Positions 27,584-37,016 of a stretch of DNA of 64,000 bases are shown piece by piece. Within the stretch, counting starts at the first letter, position 1. Each line of letters opens with the position of its first letter. The stretch covers positions 2,418,001 through 2,482,000 of the forward strand of contig NZ_CP046128.1 of NCBI RefSeq assembly GCF_038738535.1, written 5' to 3'. Under the pieces are notes generated by a model that was not told the DNA's origin, made no database searches, and worked only from the letters and a program-made list of their open reading frames with translations. A program made the translations under genes and the position numbers. The stretch comes from Bacillus pumilus. Lineage in GTDB: Bacteria > Bacillota > Bacilli > Bacillales > Bacillaceae.

Positions 27584-28357
27584 TTAGATGACCTTTGCTT
27601 CGTTTCTTAGTAGATCTGTCAGTTCTTTGACTTGATCCTGAAGCTCACCGCTGAGCACCTTGCCACCCTCTTTTTTCTCCGGTAAGAAACGTTCAATTGT
27701 TTTGATTTTATATGACACATCGTCTTCATCAAGATCTAAATCATCCAGTTCCACTTCTTCTAAAGGCTTTTTCTTTGCCTTCATAATGCCTGGTAATGAT
27801 GGATAGCGAGGCTCATTGAGTCCTTGCTGGGCAGTGACGACAAGCGGGAGCTCGGCAGAAATCACTTCCACATCACCTTCTGCATCTCGTTCAATCGAAG
27901 CAGAGCCGCCGTCAATTTGAATACTTGTAATCGTTGTGACATATGAAAAACCAAGTAATTCAGCAAGACGCGGGGCAACCTGTCCAGAGCCCCCGTCAAT
28001 TGCCACATTCCCTGCTAAGATTAAGGAAGCCTCTTTGTCTTTTAAATAGTGGTAAAGAATCGTAGAAGCTGAATATTGATCCCACTCTTCTAAGTCGTCT
28101 TCCACATTTAATAAAACGGCTTGATCGCAGCCCATAGCGAGCGCTGTTCTCAGCTGCTTCTCCGCATCCTCACTGCCAACTGTCACAACGGTCACTTCTC
28201 CCCCGTGCTCGTCACGAAGCTGGATGGCTTCTTCTATGGCGTACTCGTCATAAGGATTAATAATGAACTCTGCTCCATCTTCTTGAATTGCACCAGACTG
28301 AATGGAAATCTTCTCTTCCGTGTCAAACGTACGCTTCATCAAAACAAATATATTCAT
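27584..28357 (-). CDS. etfB: Electron transfer flavoprotein beta subunit
   Basis: A 257-residue partner of EtfA holding AMP: MNIFVLMKRTFDTE start, NPYDEYAIEEAIQLRDEHGGEV, ALAMGCDQAVLL, ETF-beta signature region with GQVAPRLAELLG and LPLVVTAQQGLNEPRYPSLPGIMKAKKKP. The start at ATG 28357 has a GGGGGAGAAA site. It is cotranscribed with fadB upstream and etfA downstream. Confidence 0.96.
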   Translation of the reverse strand: MNIFVLMKRTFDTEEKISIQSGAIQEDGAEFIINPYDEYAIEEAIQLRDEHGGEVTVVTVGSEDAEKQLRTALAMGCDQAVLLNVEDDLEEWDQYSASTILYHYLKDKEASLILAGNVAIDGGSGQVAPRLAELLGFSYVTTITSIQIDGGSASIERDAEGDVEVISAELPLVVTAQQGLNEPRYPSLPGIMKAKKKPLEEVELDDLDLDEDDVSYKIKTIERFLPEKKEGGKVLSGELQDQVKELTDLLRNEAKVI

Positions 28358-28388
28358 CCATTTCTCCCCCTTGTTTCGTTTGAATCCC

Positions 28389-29168
28389 TTATTCCCCTTT
28401 AAAGTTCGGTTTGCGCTTTTCGATAAAGGCTTGGATGCCTTCTTTGGCGTCATTCGATTGGAAAATTTCACCGAACTTTTTGGCTTCCAGCTTCATTCCG
28501 CCATCATATGAATACAATTTTGTTGCGTTCAATAAATCCAGCACATACTCGAGTGATTTTGGGCTTTTCGTTGCAAATTTTGCCGCAAGTGTTTTGGCTT
28601 CTTCAAGCGCCTCTTCCTCTGTTTCTGCCAGCTTTGAAACAAGTCCGCAGGCGAATGCTTCTTCACCTGTAATCGGTTCAGCTGTACCCATCATTTCCAG
28701 AGCTTTAGCCGAACCAACATAGCGCGGCAGGCGCTGCGTGCCGCCGAATCCTGGAATGATGCCGAGGTTTAGTTCCGGCAGTCCAAGCTTCGCATCTTTT
28801 GTTGCGATTCGGATATCACAAGACATTGCAAGCTCAAGGCCCCCGCCTAATGCAGCTCCGTGAATCGAGGCAATGACTGGTTTTGGACATTGCTCAATCC
28901 GTTCAAAGACCTGCTGCCCTCTGTCTGCAAGGCTTGAATAGTCAGACTCTTCCTGTAACGTCGTAAATTCCTTAATATCAGCACCTGCTGAGAAAAATCT
29001 TCCTTCCCCGTGGATCACAATGGCTCTTACTTCTTCATTCTGTTCGAGCTGATCAAACATGTCATTAAGCTCGGTGAGAAGTTGAGAAGATAAGGCGTTT
29101 GCTGGTGGATGCTGAATCGTGATGAGCGCTGTTTGCCTTTCATGATGTAAGCTAAGTATCTTTTCCAT
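28389..29168 (-). CDS. fadB: Enoyl-CoA hydratase (FadB/YsiB)
   Basis: A 259-residue crotonase-fold enzyme of beta-oxidation that hydrates trans-2-enoyl-CoA. Oxyanion-hole segments FFSAGADIKEF and HGAALGGGLELAM, and the catalytic Glu region KLGLPELNLGIIPGFGGTQRLPR are clear. I choose ATG 29168 (AAGG about 8 bases ahead) over an ATG three codons upstream. It lies 26 bases after fadR in the FadR-controlled operon. Confidence 0.92.
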   Translation of the reverse strand: MEKILSLHHERQTALITIQHPPANALSSQLLTELNDMFDQLEQNEEVRAIVIHGEGRFFSAGADIKEFTTLQEESDYSSLADRGQQVFERIEQCPKPVIASIHGAALGGGLELAMSCDIRIATKDAKLGLPELNLGIIPGFGGTQRLPRYVGSAKALEMMGTAEPITGEEAFACGLVSKLAETEEEALEEAKTLAAKFATKSPKSLEYVLDLLNATKLYSYDGGMKLEAKKFGEIFQSNDAKEGIQAFIEKRKPNFKGE

Positions 29169-29194
29169 GTCAATCATCCTTTTTCACATTGTCT

Positions 29195-29779
29195 TTAAGA
29201 TTGATGAATTCCGTTTAAGAGTAGATCACGTACGTTTTCTGCGAGTGCAGGAAGATCATACTTTTGATCATTCATGACCCATGTTGTCGCGGTTTCATCA
29301 ATCGTCCCAAATACCATTTGTCTCGCTAAGCGGACATCTAGATTTTGTCTGAATTCTCCTGTTTTCTTTCCTTCTGCTAAAATCGACTCGAGCATATTTA
29401 AATACCCTTTCAGCACCTCATTGATTTTTTGCCGCAGCTCAAGGTTTGACTGCCTAAGTTCAAGCTGTGTCACAAGAGCCAAATGATGATTTTGCGCAAG
29501 CATACGAAAATGCTCCTCAATCAGCAGTAAAAGCTTTTCTTTCGCCGACGGTTTCTTTTGAATATCTGTTTCCATTCGTTCGATGAATTGTCCCATTTTT
29601 TCTTTGAACAATGAGATCAAAATATCCTCTTTATTTTTGAAATAAAGATAAATGGTTCCGTCTGCTACCCCTGCTTGTTTCGCAATCTTTGAAACTTGTG
29701 ATTGATGATAGCCGTTCTCTGCAATCACCACAACTGCTGCATCAATAATTTGCATGTACTTCGGTCTTTTCTGCTTCAA
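29195..29779 (-). CDS. fadR: TetR-family fatty acid degradation regulator FadR
   Basis: A 194-residue TetR repressor: N-terminal helix-turn-helix IAENGYHQSQVSKIAKQAGVADGTIYLYFKNKEDIL (about 17-52), then a helical ligand domain. Bacillus FadR (YsiA) represses beta-oxidation genes and is released by long-chain acyl-CoA. A matching operator lies 22 bases upstream of its start, so it should repress its own operon (fadR-fadB-etfBA). Confidence 0.95.
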   Translation of the reverse strand: MKQKRPKYMQIIDAAVVVIAENGYHQSQVSKIAKQAGVADGTIYLYFKNKEDILISLFKEKMGQFIERMETDIQKKPSAKEKLLLLIEEHFRMLAQNHHLALVTQLELRQSNLELRQKINEVLKGYLNMLESILAEGKKTGEFRQNLDVRLARQMVFGTIDETATTWVMNDQKYDLPALAENVRDLLLNGIHQS

Positions 29780-29801
29780 TGTGCTTCGTCCCTTTCTAAA
29801 T

Positions 29802-29819
29802 TGAATGAGTATTCATTCA
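29802..29819 (-). promoter_or_regulatory. FadR operator
   Basis: The palindrome TGAATGA-GTAT-TCATTCA fits the known Bacillus FadR box (TGAATGAMTANTCATTCA) and sits immediately upstream of fadR, between it and lcfA. Confidence 0.88.
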
Positions 29820-29914
29820 TAACTTTATGTTAAAAAGAAACGGGCGATTTGTCAAGTGATCTTCTTCTTTCTTTTCCACCTTTAGCATAACAGAGCAGGC
29901 GGTCAACATTCAAA

Positions 29915-29938
29915 TCATCCGGCCGGTGGACCGGATGA
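29915..29938 (-). terminator. Hairpin after lcfA, weak terminator
   Basis: An 8-bp GC-rich stem (29915-29922 with 29931-29938) lies just past the lcfA stop, followed only by TTTGAATG. It may attenuate rather than stop transcription into fadR, or protect the 3' end. Confidence 0.5.
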
Positions 29939-29947
29939 TGCAGACCG

Positions 29948-31669
29948 TTATGTTTTCGGTTGATCGGCAGGCGTTTCAGATGAAGAAGCGTGCTTTCTTT
30001 TTTCTTCTTCAATTAATACTCTGCGCAAAATCTTCCCGACGGCTGTTTTAGGCAGTGATTCTTTAAATTCATACACGCGTGGTACTTTAAATGAGGCAAT
30101 TCTCGTCCTGACAAAGCGATCAAGTTCGTCCTCTGTTAAGTAGGCATCCTTTTTCGGCACAATAAATGCTTTCACTGTTTCTCCTCTGTACGGATCTGGA
30201 ATACCTGCGACGACGACTTCTTGTACAAGCTCATGCTCATAAAGGGCTTCTTCGACCTCTCTTGGGTAAATATTATATCCGCTCGCAATGATGACATCTT
30301 TTTTCCGGTCGACGATATAGAAAAAACCGTCCTCATCCATATACCCTATATCTCCGGTGAAAAACCAGCCATCTCGTAATACAGCCGCTGTCTCGTCTGG
30401 CTGATTCCAGTATCCCTTCATGATCTGCGGCCCTTTGACAATGATTTCTCCATGCTCATATGGTTCTTTGAGGCCTCCAGTTTCCTCGCAATAAATACCG
30501 GCATCTGTATTAGGCCACGGACAGCCAATGCTGCCTGTTTTGTTCGCTCCCCATAAAAAGTTAGCATGGGTGACGGGTGAGGTTTCTGAAAGACCATACC
30601 CTTCCACTAAGCGTCCTCCTGTTAATTTTTCAAAGCTTTGTTTGACTTCTACAGGAAGTGCCGCTGAGCCGCTTAGACATGCAGTGATGGACGACAGGTC
30701 ATACTTTTCAATGTTCGGATGATGCAGCAAGGCGATATACATTGTTGGTGCGCCTGGAAATAGCGTCGGTTTCTGTTTTTCAATGGTTTTGAGGGTATCT
30801 GCGACATCAAAGCGTGGAAGAAGAATCAATTGATGCCCTTCTTTGACAGCAAGGTTTAAGACGGTCGTCATTCCGTATACATGAAAAAACGGAATGATGC
30901 CAAGGATGCGTTCTTTCCCCCTGGTCGTTTTGTACATCCAGGAAGCGCACATTTCAGTATTCGCTAAAATATTTTCATGTGTGAGCATGACCCCTTTTGG
31001 TAAACCGGTCGTTCCGCCTGTATATTGCAAAACAGCGACATCCTCTTTCGGCTCAAAGGCAAGTGCGGGAATTTGCTGTTCACCTGCCGATTCTTTCGTG
31101 ATCTGCGAGAAGTGATGAATGGTGTCATTTTTCTCCACTTGGATGACCATTTTATTTTTTCTTCTTTGCACAATAGGAAACAGTATGTTTTTCGGGAATG
31201 GTAAATAATCTTGTAGTTTGGTAATGATTAAGTGTTCTATACTTGTCAGCGCTTTCATTTTATAAGCCTTTGGATACAACAGATCTAGCGTGATCAGCAC
31301 TTTGGCGCCGCTGTCCTCCATTTGATATTCCAGTTCTTTCTCCGTATAAAGCGGGTTTGTTTGAACAACGATGCCGCCTGCTATTAAAACAGCATAATAA
31401 GAAATGACCGATTGAGGGCAGTTCGGCAGCATGATCGCTACTCTGTCGCCTTTTTTTACGCCAATTTTCATCAGATGACTGGCTAGTTTCAATACGTCTT
31501 TTTGCAGCTGTTCATAGGTGATGTTCTTTCCTAGAAAATGAATGGCTGTATGCTCAGGTGCAGCCTCTGCGGAACTGAATAAGTAAGATTGTAATGTTTC
31601 ATTTGGGATGGTGAGTTCGTGGGGAATTTGATTCGGGTAATGCAGAAGCCAACGTTTATCTGACTGCAT
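29948..31669 (-). CDS. lcfA: Long-chain fatty-acid--CoA ligase
   Basis: A 573-residue AMP-forming acyl-CoA synthetase activating fatty acids for beta-oxidation. It has the P-loop-like YTGGTTGLPKGVMLTH (about 215-230), VEGYGLSETSPVTH, the FTGDIGYMDEDGF ATP-binding motif, the hinge DRKKDVIIASGYNIYPREVEE and the C-terminal catalytic Lys in LPKTAVGKILRR. The end carries a Lys/Glu-rich tail of about a dozen residues beyond the B. subtilis enzyme. It is upstream of fadR in the same orientation. Confidence 0.95.
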   Translation of the reverse strand: MQSDKRWLLHYPNQIPHELTIPNETLQSYLFSSAEAAPEHTAIHFLGKNITYEQLQKDVLKLASHLMKIGVKKGDRVAIMLPNCPQSVISYYAVLIAGGIVVQTNPLYTEKELEYQMEDSGAKVLITLDLLYPKAYKMKALTSIEHLIITKLQDYLPFPKNILFPIVQRRKNKMVIQVEKNDTIHHFSQITKESAGEQQIPALAFEPKEDVAVLQYTGGTTGLPKGVMLTHENILANTEMCASWMYKTTRGKERILGIIPFFHVYGMTTVLNLAVKEGHQLILLPRFDVADTLKTIEKQKPTLFPGAPTMYIALLHHPNIEKYDLSSITACLSGSAALPVEVKQSFEKLTGGRLVEGYGLSETSPVTHANFLWGANKTGSIGCPWPNTDAGIYCEETGGLKEPYEHGEIIVKGPQIMKGYWNQPDETAAVLRDGWFFTGDIGYMDEDGFFYIVDRKKDVIIASGYNIYPREVEEALYEHELVQEVVVAGIPDPYRGETVKAFIVPKKDAYLTEDELDRFVRTRIASFKVPRVYEFKESLPKTAVGKILRRVLIEEEKRKHASSSETPADQPKT

Positions 31670-31703
31670 AAAAACCCTCCTTCCTGAACTTTCGTACTAT
31701 TTT

Positions 31704-31736
31704 ATTATAGCAAACTTTTCCTTAGGACAGTTTGCT
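31704..31736 (-). promoter_or_regulatory. lcfA promoter overlapped by an inverted repeat
   Basis: On the minus strand an extended -10 (TGCTATAAT, TATAAT at 31704-31709) lies 34 bases ahead of the lcfA ATG. An 8-bp inverted repeat, AGCAAACT (31729-31736) and AGTTTGCT (31709-31716), covers the spacer and part of the -10, suggesting an operator. It does not match the FadR box. Confidence 0.55.
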
Positions 31737-31770
31737 TTTTTCTAATAGAGCTTGGTTCAATTGCACACTT

Positions 31771-32226
31771 TTACTTTTTCGCCGGTGTTTCTATAGAGGC
31801 TCTTTTTCCTTCATGATGCCACTGTTCATATAAACCGCCGATTGCACGAAATGACTTGTTGACTCTTTCCACGATCTGTTGATGGATACTAGGGTCATTC
31901 GGTAAATGCGTCTGGATGTTGTCGACTTGATGCTTCCTCATCATGTCAATGTAAACCGTGAGAAAAATGGTGTCTTCTAAAATCCAGTAAATAACTTCAT
32001 CCGCCACTTTTGTTCTTTTATGCAGCATTTTCATCCCTCGTTCATATTGAATGAGGATATAACCACTCGAATCGATCTGAATATAGGGACTCAAATCATC
32101 AAAAAATCCTGACGTTTGAAATGGACGTGCAATATACGGTTCGTATATGTCTCTTGGAAGGGATGTCATTTGAAGACAAGTATCAATGCGCTTGATTAGT
32201 TCGCCTTTTTGCAGAATGTGCTTCAT
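31771..32226 (-). CDS. Imm63-like immunity protein (tentative)
   Basis: A protein of 151 residues with no membrane span. The central part, GYILIQYERGMKML followed by ADEVIYWILEDTIFL, resembles the Imm63 immunity family (SERG strand, then DELLYWIF helix) of polymorphic-toxin systems. This is my recognition of a pattern, not a search result. The start at ATG 32226 has AAAGGCGG at good spacing; an upstream in-frame TTG (32262) is less likely. It lies alone between lcfA and yshE, where B. subtilis has no gene that I recall, and no toxin gene is adjacent, so it could be an orphan immunity gene. Confidence 0.5.
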   Translation of the reverse strand: MKHILQKGELIKRIDTCLQMTSLPRDIYEPYIARPFQTSGFFDDLSPYIQIDSSGYILIQYERGMKMLHKRTKVADEVIYWILEDTIFLTVYIDMMRKHQVDNIQTHLPNDPSIHQQIVERVNKSFRAIGGLYEQWHHEGKRASIETPAKK

Positions 32227-32249
32227 ATCATTCGCCGCCTTTGATGAGA

Positions 32250-32279
32250 TAAAAGCTGCCAAGGGGTTCCCTGACAGCT
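32250..32279 (-). terminator. Terminator between yshE group and the Imm63-like gene
   Basis: An 11-bp stem with two G-U pairs (32269-32279 with 32254-32264) ends in TTTT on the minus strand. It would end the transcript from mutS2/yshE and the 25-aa peptide. Confidence 0.65.
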
Positions 32280-32301
32280 CTCTAACGTTGTTTTCTTCAT
32301 T

Positions 32302-32379
32302 TCACAGGAACAGATAAACGGCACCAATGACCGCAAAAGTGCAGGCAACTACGATTAATACTTTTGCTAGCTTTTCCAT
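32302..32379 (-). CDS. 25-aa predicted membrane peptide
   Basis: Twenty-five codons encode a short charged start (MEKLAK) and one membrane span (VLIVVACTFAVIGAVYLFL). GGAGACGAC precedes the ATG, which lies 9 bases after the yshE stop, and a terminator follows, so it looks like the last gene of the mutS2-yshE transcript. Function is unknown. Confidence 0.6.
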   Translation of the reverse strand: MEKLAKVLIVVACTFAVIGAVYLFL

Positions 32380-32388
32380 GTCGTCTCC

Positions 32389-32793
32389 TTAAATGCCGGC
32401 TGCTACTACGTAAGACAGCCCAACTGAAATGATGAGTGAAATAAACCCGACCGCTCTATTATCATTTTCAATCTCTTTGTCTACTTTAAATCGCGGTGTT
32501 AAAAATTCAAAAATGAAATAGCTGACAAGCAGCATCACAAAGCCGTATACGCCCCATCCAACCATTTGAAGAAGGGAATTGTGCTGTGCGATGGAATGCT
32601 GAAACACATTCGCAATCCCAAAGATCTTCCCGCCTGTTGCCATAGCAACAGCTAAGTTCCCCCGCTGGATCTCTTCCCAGTTTTTATAGGAGGTGACGAG
32701 TTCAAAAATGGTTAGAAATAAGACGAGACATAGGACGGCCACGCTGTAATAGGCGGCAATTTCCACAAGTTCATTTTCCCAAAAGGCTTTCAT
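32389..32793 (-). CDS. yshE: YshE, DUF350 membrane protein
   Basis: A 134-residue integral membrane protein of the DUF350/UPF0719 family with four hydrophobic segments (about 10-30, 50-70, 75-95, 112-132) and the characteristic GNLAVAMATGGKIFGIA between the first two. Function is unknown. It begins 14 bases after mutS2 and is probably cotranscribed. Confidence 0.88.
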   Translation of the reverse strand: MKAFWENELVEIAAYYSVAVLCLVLFLTIFELVTSYKNWEEIQRGNLAVAMATGGKIFGIANVFQHSIAQHNSLLQMVGWGVYGFVMLLVSYFIFEFLTPRFKVDKEIENDNRAVGFISLIISVGLSYVVAAGI

Positions 32794-32807
32794 GCGTTTT
32801 CTCCTTT

Positions 32808-35168
32808 TTACTTTAATTCGACGATGGTGACGCCTGATCCTCCCTCACCTTGTTCGCCAAAACGAGCATTTTTCACACTTCGGTGCTGTTTCAGTAATTC
32901 CTGAACCCCTTTTCTGAGGGCGCCAGTTCCTTTTCCATGAATAATCGACACGCGCGGATAACCAGCTAATACAGCATCATCTAAATATTTTTCGACTCTG
33001 CTTAAGGCATTTTCATAACGCTCTCCTCTTAAATCGAGCTCAAGCGAGACATGATAATCTTTCCCTTTGACTGCCGTGATGGCTTTTTCTTGCTTAAATT
33101 CAGGTGCTGATTTGATAAATTCCATGTCTTTTTCTTTTACTTTCATTTTCAGAATGCCCATTTGGACACTCCATTCTTTGTCACCTGTTTGTTCAAGCAG
33201 CGTTCCTTTTTGCCCGAAGGTGAGCACTTTGACTTCGTCGCCTGACTTCAGCTGTCTTACTGCTTTTTTCGCTGGCTCTGGCTTTTTCTTCCGGTCAAAC
33301 TCAGGTACCGCTTCTTCAAGACGCTTTCTCGCATCGATGAGTTCATGCTCTTTGAATGAGCGGTGTTCACTTTTTATCGAACGGAGCTCTTGAATGATAT
33401 CTTCTGCTTCTTTTGATGCTTGTTCAATTTTCTCTTTCGCTTTATGTTCAGCTTCTTCAAGCAGTTTGTCCTTTTGCTCATTCCATTCAAGAATTTGTCT
33501 TTGCAATTCTTTATGAAGCTTTTCTGCTTCTTTTCTATAGACTTCTGTCTCATGCAGTTCTTCTTCTGCTTGTTTCTTGCTATCTTCTAATGACGCAATC
33601 ATTTGGTCTACTTCATTATGCTCTGCATGCATATCTGCTTTTGCCCGGTCTATGAGGTGGTCAGGCAAACCAAGACGTTTGGAAATTTCAAATGCGTTAC
33701 TTCGTCCAGGCACACCGATGAGCAGGCGGTACGCTGGTGATAAAGTTTCAATGTCAAACTCCACGCTTGCATTCGTGACGCCTTCCCGGTTATACCCATA
33801 TGCCTTCAGCTCGGGATAATGAGTCGTTGCGATGACGCGTGCATTAGTTTGATGCACTTCATCTAAAATGCTCATCGCAAGTGCCGCACCTTCAGCTGGG
33901 TCTGTTCCTGCCCCTAATTCATCAAATAACACGAGTGAGTTAGATGTCAAATGCTTTAAGATATCTACAATATTGACCATATGAGATGAGAACGTACTCA
34001 AGCTTTGTTCAATGGACTGTTCGTCTCCAATATCAGCAAAGACTTGGTCGAACACAGCCACTTCAGAGCCTTCTTCAACTGGAATATGGAGGCCCGCCTG
34101 TGTCATCAGCGTCAGAAGACCCAGCGTTTTTAAAGTAACTGTCTTCCCCCCTGTATTTGGTCCAGTGATCACGATCGTTGAAAAATCTTTGCCGAGCTCA
34201 ATATCATTTGCGACAACTTGATCCCGAGGCAATAGAGGATGTCTTGCTCGTTTTAAATAGATCTCTCCTTGATCATTCACAGCAGGCTTTGTGGCTTTTT
34301 CTGCCTTTGCATATTTAGCTTTAGCAAAAATAAAATCTAGCGTCTGCAGCTCCTTTACATTGTGAAGCAGTTCCCCAATGTGCTCTGACACGCTCTCTGT
34401 CAGCATTTGGAGGATCTTTTCAACCTCTTGCTTCTCTTTTAAACGGGTTTGCTGCAAGGTGTTATTTACATCCACGACCACTTGCGGCTCAATAAAAAGT
34501 GTTGCCCCAGATGATGATTGGTCATGAACAATTCCGCCGTAATTCGAGCGGTACTCTTGTTTCACCGGAATAACAAACCGATCATTACGAATGGTGACAA
34601 TTGTGTCTGACAGCATTTTCGAAGCCGATTGTGAACGAATCATCGATTCTAATTTATCACGAACCTTTGATTCTAGTGAGCGTAATTGAATGCGCAATGA
34701 ACGAAGTGCAGGGGTTGCATGATCAAGCACTTCTCCATTATCACCAATACAGCTTTCGATTTCTTTTCTGATTTCAGGCAGTAATATCAGCGTCTCAGCA
34801 TATGTATGAAGGCGCGGTATGTCTACTCCATCTTCATACATGGACGTGAGAAAGTGCTTCATATTTTTCACCGCATATAATAGTCCTGCGATTTCCATCA
34901 GCTCAGATGGGCTTAATGTACTGCCGATTTCTGCCCGTTTCACTGCGCGTCTAATATCCGTTAACCCGCCAAATGGCGCAGACCCCTTTAAGCGAATCAC
35001 ATCTTGTGCTTCTGCTACCTCTTCCAGCAAATGCTGAATGGTTTCTATATCCGTCAGAGGTGTTAAATCCTGCGCTCTTTCTTTTCCTAATGTGGATGCG
35101 GTATAGGACATCACTTTTTCTTTTACTTTATGAAATTCTAATGATGCTAACACTTTTTGTTGCAGCAT
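32808..35168 (-). CDS. mutS2: MutS2 (MutSB), Smr-domain MutS paralogue
   Basis: A protein of 786 residues: core/lever region (about 1-310), ATPase with Walker [13 protein letters not shown] (near 330-345), ...[14 protein letters not shown], Walker [14 protein letters not shown] and TTHYPELK, a long Glu/Lys-rich coiled coil (about 515-620), a KOW-like strand region and a C-terminal Smr nuclease domain ([34 protein letters not shown]). It lacks the mismatch-recognition domain. In B. subtilis MutS2 acts on collided ribosomes and recombination intermediates. Confidence 0.95.
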   Translation of the reverse strand: MLQQKVLASLEFHKVKEKVMSYTASTLGKERAQDLTPLTDIETIQHLLEEVAEAQDVIRLKGSAPFGGLTDIRRAVKRAEIGSTLSPSELMEIAGLLYAVKNMKHFLTSMYEDGVDIPRLHTYAETLILLPEIRKEIESCIGDNGEVLDHATPALRSLRIQLRSLESKVRDKLESMIRSQSASKMLSDTIVTIRNDRFVIPVKQEYRSNYGGIVHDQSSSGATLFIEPQVVVDVNNTLQQTRLKEKQEVEKILQMLTESVSEHIGELLHNVKELQTLDFIFAKAKYAKAEKATKPAVNDQGEIYLKRARHPLLPRDQVVANDIELGKDFSTIVITGPNTGGKTVTLKTLGLLTLMTQAGLHIPVEEGSEVAVFDQVFADIGDEQSIEQSLSTFSSHMVNIVDILKHLTSNSLVLFDELGAGTDPAEGAALAMSILDEVHQTNARVIATTHYPELKAYGYNREGVTNASVEFDIETLSPAYRLLIGVPGRSNAFEISKRLGLPDHLIDRAKADMHAEHNEVDQMIASLEDSKKQAEEELHETEVYRKEAEKLHKELQRQILEWNEQKDKLLEEAEHKAKEKIEQASKEAEDIIQELRSIKSEHRSFKEHELIDARKRLEEAVPEFDRKKKPEPAKKAVRQLKSGDEVKVLTFGQKGTLLEQTGDKEWSVQMGILKMKVKEKDMEFIKSAPEFKQEKAITAVKGKDYHVSLELDLRGERYENALSRVEKYLDDAVLAGYPRVSIIHGKGTGALRKGVQELLKQHRSVKNARFGEQGEGGSGVTIVELK

Positions 35169-35186
35169 GGTCCAGCCTCCTAACGA

Positions 35187-36899
35187 CTACCTGTCACGCG
35201 TTAAAAACTTTTTGATCTCGTTTAGAGTAAAAGTATTCACGACATTTGCTTTTGGTGTCCAGCCTTTTCTTGCAGCTGTTACACCGACTTCCATATGTTC
35301 CAGCATGGCGATGTTGTGCGCATCTGTATTGATCATGATGTTCACACCCGCTTCATTTGCTTTCATTAAATGCTCTGTTTTCAAATCAAGTCTTGACGGA
35401 TTACTGTTGAGCTCAAGTGCAGTGCCCGTTTTCTTCGCAAGCTCTATGAGCTGATCTATATTTAGGGCATAGCCATCCCGTCTGCCGATCAAACGGCCTG
35501 TTGGATGTGCAATTAAATCGACATGCTGATTTCGCAAGGCATTTTCAAGGCGTTCCATAATGACTTCCTCCGGCTGAGAGAAGCTAGAATGAATAGACGC
35601 AATGACAAAATCCATGTCTTTTAAAAAGTCATCATCATAATCTAACGATCCATCCGGCAGGATATCCATTTCGACCCCTTTGAAAATGTGAAAATGCTCG
35701 AATTCCTGATTAAGCTTGTCAATTTCTTTAGCTTGCAGACGCAAACGTTCTTTTGTTAAACCGTTGGCTACTTTTAAATATTGCGAGTGGTCTGTAATGG
35801 CCATGTATTCATAGCCTTTTGCGATACATGCTTCCGCCATTTCACGAATAGAGAATGCTCCGTCACTCCATGTCGAGTGCATATGAAGGTCGCCTTTGAT
35901 ATCTTTCAGTTCTACAAACTGCATACTTTCTTTATACGTATCAATCTCCGCTCCGGTTTCACGAATTTCTGGCGGAATGAGCGGAAGTTGAAAATGCGCA
36001 TAAAAAGCGCTCTCGTCTTCAAACGTTTTCACTTCTCCAGTTTCAATCGTTTCCACACCATATTCGCTAATGCGCTCTCCGCGTTCCTTCGCAAGCTGAC
36101 GCATTCGAATATTGTGATCTTTTGAGCCAGTGAAATGGTGCAGCGTAGTCGCGAATTGGTCTGATGTCACAAGCCGGAAGTCCACACTGATCTCAAAATC
36201 AAGGGCAAGAATGACAGATACCTTCGTATCACCGCTTGCGATGACATCTTTCACATCATCAAGTGCAACGAGCTGCTCTCTTACTTGCTCAGGATCATCT
36301 GTCGCAATGATATAATCTAAATCTTTCACAGTTTCACGTGCACGTCTTAAACTGCCAGCTCTTGAAAAACGGATGATACCTTTCGTCTCTTCAAGCGCAT
36401 GATCAATCCGCTCTGCCACATCTAATGCAAAGCCAATTGGCAGTCGTTCCGGCTGCTTTCCCGCTTCCTCAAGAGCCGCGAGAATCTTTTCTTCTGTTTT
36501 TTTGCCAAAGCCAGCAAGTGCTTGTACCTTTTCCGCTTCGCATGCTTCTCTTAGCGACTGTGCATCGTGGACGCCAAGCTCTTGGTAAAGCTTAGCGATC
36601 TTCTTCCCGCCAAGTCCTGGTAATTTTAAGAGCGGGACAAGTCCTTCAGGCACTTCCTTTTTTAATTGTTCCAGTGTTTCTGATTGTCCTTTTTCGATAT
36701 ACTCAGTGATCACAGCAAAGGTTCCTTTACCAATGCCGGGTAATGCTAATAGATCATCTATTTGAGAAAGGCTGCGGTCATCTTGTTCCAGTGCCGCTGC
36801 TGCTTTACGAAAGGCAGAAATCTTAAAAGGATTATCTCCTTTCAGCTCCATATATACTGCAATTGTTTCAAGAAGTTTGATAATATCTTTTTTATTCAT
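35187..36899 (-). CDS. polX: DNA polymerase X family, with PHP exonuclease
   Basis: A protein of 570 residues. The N-terminal polymerase beta-like part has helix-hairpin-helix motifs (DLLALPGIGKGTFAVI, LLKLPGLGGKKIAKLY) and nucleotidyl-transferase residues in GSLRRARETVKDLDYIIATDD and VDFRLV. The C-terminal PHP domain (about 335-560) has DLHMHSTWSDG, AITDHSQYL, EMDIL, IASIHSSF, DLIAHPTGR and NTDAHN, ligands for Mn-dependent 3'-5' exonuclease and AP-endonuclease activity. It is a gap-filling repair enzyme (YshC). A terminator separates it from yshB upstream; mutS2 follows at 18 bases. Confidence 0.95.
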   Translation of the reverse strand: MNKKDIIKLLETIAVYMELKGDNPFKISAFRKAAAALEQDDRSLSQIDDLLALPGIGKGTFAVITEYIEKGQSETLEQLKKEVPEGLVPLLKLPGLGGKKIAKLYQELGVHDAQSLREACEAEKVQALAGFGKKTEEKILAALEEAGKQPERLPIGFALDVAERIDHALEETKGIIRFSRAGSLRRARETVKDLDYIIATDDPEQVREQLVALDDVKDVIASGDTKVSVILALDFEISVDFRLVTSDQFATTLHHFTGSKDHNIRMRQLAKERGERISEYGVETIETGEVKTFEDESAFYAHFQLPLIPPEIRETGAEIDTYKESMQFVELKDIKGDLHMHSTWSDGAFSIREMAEACIAKGYEYMAITDHSQYLKVANGLTKERLRLQAKEIDKLNQEFEHFHIFKGVEMDILPDGSLDYDDDFLKDMDFVIASIHSSFSQPEEVIMERLENALRNQHVDLIAHPTGRLIGRRDGYALNIDQLIELAKKTGTALELNSNPSRLDLKTEHLMKANEAGVNIMINTDAHNIAMLEHMEVGVTAARKGWTPKANVVNTFTLNEIKKFLTRDR

Positions 36900-36984
36900 C
36901 TCTCATCCTCCAGCCGCTTTGGCATCTTCCTTTATAAATATACAAACTTTTCCTTCATCCTACAACTTTCTGTCATGGAATGAG

Positions 36985-37016
36985 AAAAAACTTCTCCAAG
37001 ATAGGAGAAGTTTTTA
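36985..37016 (-). terminator. Terminator of zapA-yshB
   Basis: A 12-bp perfect stem (36986-36997 with 37004-37015) ends in TTTTTTCTC on the minus strand. It overlaps the yshB stop and separates it from polX. Confidence 0.85.
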
